Assembly (NCBI GenBank): GCA_039583875.1
Contig: CM077155.1
Coordinates: 8,172,043 to 8,236,042 of the forward strand
Length of the DNA: 64,000 nt
Source of the DNA: Platanthera guangdongensis
Taxonomy: Eukaryota; Streptophyta; Magnoliopsida; Asparagales; Orchidaceae
Direction of reading: 5' to 3'
Notes under the pieces: generated by a model
Told to the model about the DNA's origin: nothing
Seen by the model: only the letters and a program-made list of their open reading frames with translations
Database searches by the model: none
Program-made: the position numbers and the translations under genes
Shown here: piece after piece, positions 57,498-64,000 of the stretch
Layout of the letters: the number at the start of each line of letters is the position of its first letter
Position numbering within the stretch: position 1 is the stretch's first letter

Positions 57498-57665
57498 ACA
57501 AGAACCAAATTTGGGAGCTTCTCTCTCTATATCATCAAACAAAATAAGCACAAGGAGGGGCCTTTATATAGGCAAACAAAACCTCTCCAACTACCCATAT
57601 TAATTACATCATTAACTCTTCATCATAAATGCATTAAAAAAAAACTTTGACAATTTGACCCAACA
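56979..57665 (-). repeat. 5' LTR of the complete copia
   Basis: 687 bases with the same ends as the other LTR. It carries a (CT)n run of about 22 units (57451-57495) where the other LTR has about 6, and lacks about 17 bases near the A-run at 57640. Confidence 0.93.
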
Positions 57666-58290
57666 GTGTGTGTGTATATATATGCAAGTGCTACAGTAAG
57701 AAGTGTCTGTTACATTCGGAATGCTTGTTATACTCGGTGTGTTTTTACAATTTTTTTCTATTCGTTTTTTTTGGGCGTTTTTCGTTCTACAGAGAGGTGG
57801 GGAGAAAAGGGGGAGAGAGAGAGAAAAGGAGAGGGAAGAGAAAATGCGGAGAGAGAGAGGGAGGTGGCAGAGAGGGGCGGGGATAGACCCTGTGCCTATC
57901 GGAAAAGTGTAAATCCGATATAGTGGATATAGCTAAATCCGTGTTCAGCTCGTCTTTTGAAAATAGACACATTATATGATATTTTTAGGAAAAGTGTTCA
58001 ACATGAAAGTTGTAGATATCGTGGAGATATACAACTTTGATGTTGGATGCTTTTCCTAAAAATGTTATATAGTGGGCCTATTTTTAAAATAATAGTGATA
58101 TTTGGAGGCATACCAAACAACAGATCTGGACCGTTGCATGAGAATGCATCAAGAATGGCCTTTGGATCTATCTCATGCGGAATGCCATTAGCCGTTCCTC
58201 CAAAAAACAATTTCCTGCAACTCCCGATTTCCCCGATATCCCACTTCCGCCTCCCGTGCCTTCACGGGTTCAATAATAGTGATATATATA
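57666..58290. other. Region left of element E
   Basis: It starts with GTGTGTGTATATATATG, so the copia above landed in a microsatellite. Bases 57789-57875 are an almost pure purine tract (GGGAGAGAGAGA type). A hairpin lies at 57965-58080. There are no genes. Confidence 0.6.
57965..58080. repeat. Hairpin of the CAACATGAAAGTTGTAGAT family
   Basis: The arm AGGAAAAGTGTTCAACATGA to GTTGTAGATATC and its diverged reverse complement are separated by GTGG. The outer arm extends to CATTATATGATATTTT. Same design as 4414-4480 and 60085-60215. Confidence 0.85.
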
Positions 58291-58299
58291 CGAGTGCCC

Positions 58300-58500
58300 G
58301 ACACGGGGCTTTGCCCCTACTACCAATCGCGACAGTACCCGTCCCACCCCTACGGCCCCGCGCGACTGTACCCACCCGCCACTACGACCTCGTGCAACTG
58401 TAGAAAACCCGCCCCTACATCCCTGCGCGACTGTACTCGGCCCGCCACTACAATCTAGTGCAACTGTACCCGGCTCGCCCCCGACAGACTTCGCCCGCCC
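58300..58500. repeat. GC-rich tandem repeat
   Basis: Units of about 30-35 bases alternate CCCGCGCGACTGTACCC and CCACTACGACCTCGTGCAACTG. About five units. Confidence 0.8.
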
Positions 58501-58729
58501 ACGGCGATAATTTAAGAAAAAGATATAAATATAATTTTATAAATAATAAAATTTAAAATTATAATTATAAATATACATATATAATGAATAATATATATAA
58601 TAATTATTATATATAGTATATTTATGTGTAATAACGAATTATATTTTACCTACATTTATATAATTTTTTTTATAAAAATACAAAAAATATAACAATATAA
58701 GTATAGATTATTTGAATTGTTATCATAAT

Positions 58730-58805
58730 TGTCTTCTTGTCTCATTGGATTGAGTTGTTCCTCCTTTCCTTGAGGTCTTGGGTTCAAAACCAGTTAGTTG
58801 TGTTT
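58730..58805 (+). repeat. Possible tRNA-derived SINE head
   Basis: TGTCTCATTGGATTGAG resembles a tRNA A-box region, and about 30 bases later GGTTCAAAACC matches a pol III B box. No clear 3' tail or target duplication was found, so this is tentative. Confidence 0.35.
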
Positions 58806-59154
58806 AAATTAAAATATGCTTTTATATCAGACAACCGCCCGATTGTTTAAAAGTTATAGGGACAAAATCGTATTTTTACATAGGTTTAGGACACCCTAAT
58901 AGTAGGTTTAGGAGACCTACTAAAATGTGGGGAGATGGAATGATTTTGTTGTGCTCGATTAGACGGTTGTTGAATTATGAACTCATGATATTCGCAGATC
59001 ACTGTATTTTTTTATATATGGTAAAGATATATGAATATAGAGGTCTGCCAAAAAAATGAGTTCAAAATTATATGAATTATTTTGAGACGTTGGATTATGA
59101 CTTCAAAATTTCAAAACCGTCGGATTATGAAGGGGAGGGCCTGCAGATATCTTC

Positions 59155-59650
59155 TCTTCCAAAACCACCGCCCCTACTCCCGAAAAAAACCCGATCCCAT
59201 CCACTTTCTCATTTCTCGTCTTTCCCATTCCTTCCTGAACTTCCCTCTCCTCGCCGAGGTCGATTACATCGTCCGCTGCACCTCAAACACCTCGCTGGCA
59301 GTGAAACAATCCAAAAGAGCTGCATCTTCTCTGCCTCCCCAAAAAACGAGCTAGGGCATCCTCCAGGTCAGTTTCCTCCTTTCTCCTCTTCTTCTAAGTT
59401 TTGTAAATCAGTTAGTTTCCTCCTTTCTTCTCTTCTTCTAAGTTCTGTAAATCATGAACGTTGTATTTCATAGAGCAGATGTCTCTGAGCTTCACAAATA
59501 CTTCTAATCGGGATTCTGCCTCCTAGACTCCAGTCGATGAACTCCTCTGAAATTAGCGACCTAGGTCACACCACAGCCCCACAAACCTTCCTCTAGCCGT
59601 TGAAGCATTTGTCCGCCCACTCCGGCTCTTGCCCTCATGTAAGATTTTAT
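59155..59650 (+). pseudogene. Possible captured host gene fragment
   Basis: A CT-rich, UTR-like stretch (59160-59240) is followed by a splice-donor-like CTCCAG/GTCAGT at about 59367, a T-rich intron-like region with a duplicated TCCTCCTTTCT block, an acceptor-like AGAGCAG at 59479 and ATGTCTCTGAGC, then a second donor-like ATGTAAG at 59638. Coding is short and interrupted. The layout resembles a gene 5' end. The product is not recognised. Confidence 0.3.
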
Positions 59651-59946
59651 CATTCAGATGAATAAAGCTATTTTTTTTTTCATTCCGACTACTTCAAAGG
59701 CAAAAAATACTTTCAATTGTTCAACAATGCAATGGACTCCAGCATCAGTCCCATGATGCGGGCGAAGCTCGCTTTGATGCAGGCATAGCCTCAAACGACG
59801 CATCAAGCACGGACGAAGTCCGTGTGGAGGCCGGTGAAGCCTGTGCGCAGGCGAGCGAAGCCCGCCGGGGTGCGAGCAAAGCCCGCCGTCGGTGGCCAGG
59901 TACTGTGGCGCGTGGCCATCGGGCCGGAGGCCCGTGCCTGTCACTC

Positions 59947-59947
<1 letters not shown>

Positions 59948-60028
<81 letters not shown>
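59948..60028. repeat. (TA)n microsatellite
   Basis: About 80 bases of pure TA starting at the end of element E. Confidence 0.95.
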
Positions 60029-60030
<2 letters not shown>

Positions 60031-60084
60031 GTTTGGAGAGTATACACTCGCGCTATGTTAGAAACTTATAGTGTGAATACGGTA

Positions 60085-60215
60085 TTTCGGGATTTAGACC
60101 CCCTAAATGGCTTCATTTGAAAACGTGATCAACATGAAAGTTGTAGATCTTGATGAGATCTACAACTTTCATGTTGATCACTTTTCAAATGAAGCCGTTT
60201 AGACCCCCTATTTGT
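60085..60215. repeat. Hairpin of the CAACATGAAAGTTGTAGATCT family, best copy
   Basis: The inner arms GATCAACATGAAAGTTGTAG and onward to AGATCT are perfect around TTGATG. Outer arms with GGCTTCATTTGAAAA and GACCCCCTA extend the stem to about 50 bases per side with few mismatches. Confidence 0.92.
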
Positions 60216-60287
60216 GCCCCGAAAAATATCTCTTCCGCAACCACGCGTCCGTTCAATGTGCGGAAGTGGCATTGGGGCTAAAGACAC

Positions 60288-60509
60288 TTTCTCTGGCATG
60301 GGAAAAAGAGACCCGCTCTACCCACTACGCCCACTGGGAGGATGTATGTTGCCCCCAAAGTGCCTGGCGGGCTAGGAATTATCAATATGAGGACATGGCG
60401 ACGGGTTGTTATGTCAAAAGTTGCGGCCCGGGTCCTCAATGGGGAGAACAGCCTACTTGCCAGATCTCTCCTCAATAAATACAAGGGGCCTAACTTATTA
60501 AAGAGCAGC
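60288..60509 (+). pseudogene. LINE (L1-type) reverse transcriptase C-terminal fragment
   Basis: One open plus-strand frame reads FLWHGKKRPAL, then YVAPKVPGGLGIINMRTW, then SLLARSLLNKYKG. FLWxG followed by PKxxGGLGI and later LLxKY is the signature of the region after the RT domain in plant L1 elements. It is cut at 60510 by the copia LTR. No other LINE part is seen. Confidence 0.65.
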
Positions 60510-61242
60510 TGAAATCATTCTAAGATCTGAATGATAAAAAGCATATAACTAGATCTCGGGTAAAGCCTAGGGCGCAGCAGAAGAAACAGAGATTGGATAT
60601 AAGTATTATACCTCCTGCCATTAGGGCAAAGCCTGGGAGCAAACTTGCTGGAAACCGACCGGATCTGGAAACCGGCGACGCCGCCTTGCTGGAGTATGGC
60701 AGCAGCTTGTTGCTGCACGACGGTGGCGGTTTTGCTAGAGGTCCGGCGGTAATGGCCTTGCCTGAGGCTGGTAATGCCGAGCACCGGTCGAATCGAGAAT
60801 GGCGACGGAATCTGGAAGGTTAACCTGTCGTTGGAAAACGATGCGGTGGAGCAGCTCGACGGCGGACGACTGCTTTGACGGAGACGAGGACTGGCGAGTA
60901 GCTCCGGCGGTATGGCGAAGCGGGAACGGGACGACGGAATCGGGAAAAAATCCTAAGTCGCGATCGGCGACTGGAGCGGCTCGGGCTTCTGGATATTGGG
61001 GAAAAATCAGTCGGATGAAAAACCTAAATGATGGGTTTAGGTTTTTACCTTATATACCCCACATCCAGGGCCTTAATAAAACCCTGAATGATCGCGGCCG
61101 TCCATCCTCCCATCAAGAGGATCGTGACTTGAAACCCCGATCTAACTAAAATCACTTGTCACACTTGGACCTAGATAGTCACACCTATATACTAGTCACC
61201 CTACCGGACTCCTACGAGTTGAATCACATAGGTAATCTTACA
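60510..61242 (-). repeat. 3' LTR of the right-end copia
   Basis: The minus-strand start is TGTAAGATTACC and the end AATGATTTCA. The TATA box GTATATAAGG lies at about 61049-61058. A GC-rich region with many CCG and CGG triplets at 60640-60960 follows it, in leader position. Confidence 0.75.
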
Positions 61243-61686
61243 TTCTCCCACTTGATTCAACAGATGAGAGTTCCTCTTATCATTTAGAAAATAATTTATA
61301 GGTTCTATAATAATAAAATAACTAGACTCATAGGGTGATAGTGAACAACAATAAAAAAACACATGGCCATACAAACTAACAAAAAAAACAATGGTGACTC
61401 CTAGCCCAAATCTTATGTGATGTCCTTATACTTGTATAGAACGTTACAACTACATGAACTGTGGCAATTGTATCTAAATGGTGGATATTTCCCTTCCACA
61501 ATCACAGTGTAAGCATAAAACTCTACCAAGTGCTTTATGTGGCATCAATCCTTATGAGTGAATATTTCCACTCTTTAATGCAATATAATATCTCTATCAT
61601 TACTTTAGTGTGCACAAGAGATAAAAAGGAAAACTGAATATACTGTATTAATCAAAAGGAGAGCTATAATGAAAAGTCATGACTAC
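61243..61686. other. 3' untranslated region of the right-end copia
   Basis: AT-rich, no ORF. The polypurine tract is at 61242-61255. The RNaseH stop codon is at 61687. Confidence 0.6.
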
Positions 61687-64000
61687 TCAACCATCAAATG
61701 AGTGCACAAGTCCCATTCTTTCAACATGACCTTTAAACAACTTAGGTGGGAGCCCCTTAGTCATGAGATCTGCTATCATGAGCAGTGTGTCTATATGCTC
61801 AATGATGATTTTGCTTTCCCTCACGTTTTCTCTAACCACCAAAAACTTTATATTAATGTGCTTGCTGCGACTCCCACTTTTATTGTTCTTAGCAAAGAAC
61901 ACTGCTGCAGCATTGTCACATAGAAGCTTCATTGGCTTAGGAACTGTATCCATCACCCTAAGCCCTGAAGAAAAATTCTTCAACCATAATGCTTGCTTAG
62001 TTGCTTCATAACATGCAATAAATTCTGCCTCCATGGTCGAGGATGCAATAAGAGTTTGCTTGGTACTCTTCCAAGCCACTGCAACACTAGCCAACATAAA
62101 AATATAGCCAGAAGTGGATTTCCTCGAATCTTGGCAGTCTGCAAAGTCTGCATCTGTGTATCCGACCAAGTCCTGATGGTCGGACTCTCTATATGTAAGC
62201 ATGTAATCTTTTGTCCCCTGGAGATATCGCATAACTTTCTTGGCAGCTGTCCAGTGCTCTATCCCAGGATTACTTTGATATCTTCCCAACATCCCCACAA
62301 CGAAAGCAATGTCTGGTCTAGTGCAAACCTCTAAATAGACCAAATTGCCGACTGCTGATGCATATGGAATGTTTTTCATGGATTCCAATTCCAGAGAGTT
62401 TTTGGGACATTGTGACAAACTAAATTTGTCATCCTTCATAATAGGAGCTATTGAGCTAAAACAATTTCTCATATTGAATCTTTCCAGAATTTTGTTGATA
62501 TAGGCCTTCTTAGATAACCCCAAGATCCTTCTGGATCTATCTCTATGTATCTCAATTCCTATAACATAGGAAGCCTCCCCTAAATCTTTCATATCAAAAT
62601 TCTGAGAGAGAAATTATTTAGTCTCCCATATCATTCCCGAATGATTACTTGCTAGCAAAATATCATCAACATATAGGACTAAAACATGAATCTCCTCCCA
62701 CTGACCTTAATGTATATGCATTGATCCATAATATTTTACTCGAATTCAAATGAGGTAATGACGTTGTGGAATCTTATATACCACTGTCGTGAGGCTTGTT
62801 TAAGATTATATATTGATTTCTTTAGTTTGCATACAAGGTTAAGGCAGTTCTCTGAAATGAAACTTTCAGGCTGACTCATGTATACTTCCTCTTCAAGTTC
62901 CCCGTTTAAGAATGCTGTTTTGACATCCATTTGATGTAGCTCCAGGTCAAGATGAGCTACGAGGGCCATGATAATCCTTAGTGAGTCCTTCTTTGATACC
63001 GGAGAGAAGGTGTCATGGTAATCTATGCCCTCCTTTTGAAGGAACCCTTTTACAACAAGTCTTGCCTTATATCGTTCGATGTTACCAGAGGTATCAACTT
63101 TTGTCTTGTATACCCATTTGGAACCTACAACCCGAAAACCTTCTGGTAATTCTACTAGATCCCATACTTGATTGTCTGCCATTGAGTTTAATTCATCCTT
63201 CATAACTTCATACCATGTTTCAGAATCTGTGCGGCTTACGACCTCTGAAATGGTGATGGGGTCTTGATTGAGTCCAGATATGTAGTCGGTCTCTTGTAAA
63301 TATACAACGTAATCAGCTGGAATAGCCGAACTTTTGACTCTTGAAGATCTCTGAAGATCTGATTGATCTAGTGGTTGTGGTGCAGTCTCCATTAGTGGTG
63401 GTTCCTGAATGACTGGTTCACTAGCCACATCTTCATAAGAGCTCTGGATAGGAGGATCATTGATCACTTCTTCATAAGTTGGGATCTGAATAGGTAGGTG
63501 TTGAGCCACAACAGTATGAGCCCACCAGGTTCAACGCCACTACCAGAAGGTACAGTCTCTTGCACCTCTTCTATCCCAACTTTATGAGTACATCTCTCAT
63601 CAGGATTGGATTCCTCAAGAAATCTAGCATTCCTGGCTTCTACTACTTTAAGCGTGTGCGAGGGACAATAAAATCTAAAACCCTTGGATTTTTCTGCATA
63701 GCCAATGAAGAAACCACTGACTGTCCTTGGGTCTAATTTCTTTTCATGTGGGTTGTACACCCTAACCTCTACTTGACAGACCCATATATGCACATGATTC
63801 AAATCGGACTTCCATCCATTCCATAGCTCAAAAGGTGTTTTAGGATCCGACTTGGATGGAACCCTGTTTAAGACGTACACGACCGTTTTCAAGGCTTCAC
63901 TCCACATTCAAGGAGGGAGAGATGAGACACTTGTCATGCTCCTTACCATATCCATCAAGGTACAGTTCCTTCTTTCGGCTACACCATTTTGTTGTGGTGT
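61687..64000 (-). pseudogene. Copia integrase end, RT and RNaseH with frameshifts
   Basis: Read on the minus strand from 64000: integrase with [10 protein letters not shown], a TGA at about 63908-63910, then MWSEALKTVVYVLNRVPSK and FFIGYAEKSKGFRFY. The frame changes at about 63470-63510 into the linker and RT ([48 protein letters not shown]). A second change in 62593-62735 includes the YVDD motif (about 62660). Last come RT thumb and RNaseH (MKDLGEASYVIGIEIHRD, YTDADFADCQDSRKSTSGY, LLCDNAAAVFFAKN, SKHINIKFL) to TGA or TAG at 61687. It has at least two frameshifts plus one stop, so it is inactive. Confidence 0.88.

Larger units (their letters stand above)
52059..57665 (-). mobile_element. Complete copia element, minus strand (5.6 kb)
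   Basis: LTRs 52059-52746 and 56979-57665 are about 98 percent alike by eye apart from indels. TSD GTGTG lies at 52054-52058 and 57666-57670. The minus-strand primer site is GTGGTATCAGAGCG (56965-56978) and the purine tract is TTTGAGGGGGAGTT (52747-52760). One gag-pol frame runs the whole length with three nonsense codons and no frameshift. It is one of the younger insertions here. Confidence 0.95.
58291..59947. mobile_element. Helitron- or Micron-like element E with inverted tails
   Basis: The left end, read on the minus strand, is GGGGCAAAGCCCC, then about 10 bases, then CTCG/TATATATA. The right end is CGGGCCGGAGGCCCG, TGCCTGTCA, CTCG/T, identical to element B over about 30 bases. Both tails point outward into TA repeats, so this is either one element with inverted ends or two Helitron-like elements back to back. 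Inside: a GC-rich tandem repeat (58300-58500, units with CGCGACTGTACCC), AT-rich DNA, a SINE-like stretch, a possible captured gene piece and GCGAAGCCCGC hairpins near the right end. Confidence 0.45.
60510..64000 (-). mobile_element. Copia element, minus strand, running off the window
   Basis: 3' LTR 60510-61242, purine tract CAAGTGGGAGAATG, then RNaseH, RT and the integrase end read leftward to right. The 5' LTR, gag and protease lie beyond 64000. It inserted into the LINE fragment on the left. Confidence 0.85.

Noticed and set aside
57668..57923. Arg/Glu-rich ORFs in the purine tract
   Set aside because: Low-complexity GGGAGA DNA is open in several frames, without domains.

Overview
This is a plant (angiosperm) nuclear intergenic window made almost entirely of nested transposable elements. 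I found no convincing host single-copy gene, tRNA or rRNA. The evidence is plant-type Ty1/copia and Ty3/gypsy LTR retrotransposons with initiator-Met-type primer sites, a two-gene PIF/Harbinger transposon with plant-type introns, GTTTGG-ended MITEs, Helitron-like tails and a LINE remnant. A 500-base run of N (5498-5997) marks a scaffold join, so continuity across it is not proven.

Layout. 1-1700: decayed copia gag and Ty3 gag pieces. 1700-5500: GC-rich non-autonomous Helitron-like elements separated by long (TA)n tracts. 5998-22964: the 3' part of a Sirevirus-like copia element (coiled-coil ORF, internal and terminal polypurine tracts, long 3' LTR with a palindrome array). Its ORF is split by a 13.1-kb Ty3/Tat element (6621-19703, 5-bp target duplication AAAGG). 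Besides a frameshifted gag-pol, the Tat element carries two genes in antisense, each with its own TATA box. 22965-26307: a truncated minus-strand copia. 26600-28750: a 20-bp minisatellite, a MITE, unassigned DNA and a GAGCG-type tandem repeat. 28747-30392: a solo copia LTR inserted in that repeat. 30436-37048: a copia element of the same family with its 3' LTR cut short. 37049-42900: a minus-strand Ty3 element with long LTRs that encodes only gag. 43832-49451: a PIF/Harbinger transposon with a Myb-like ORF1 and a lightly damaged transposase. 49700-51700: three GTTTGG-ended MITE-like elements. 52059-57665: a complete minus-strand copia with matching TSDs. 57666-60509: more Helitron-like DNA, (TA)n and a LINE fragment. 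60510-64000: a minus-strand copia running off the window end.

How the parts relate. The coding capacity belongs to mobile elements. Most gag-pol copies are dead by nonsense or frameshift changes. Still readable are the Tat antisense gene at 14430-16281, PIF ORF1 and the gag of the gag-only Ty3 element. The most interesting signals are: the antisense two-gene module; the AGTCCGC-type heptamer packed into that element and into unrelated copia LTRs but nearly absent from their pol genes; palindrome arrays in two unrelated LTR families; and the (TA)n-associated elements with hairpin plus CTAG or CTCG tails.
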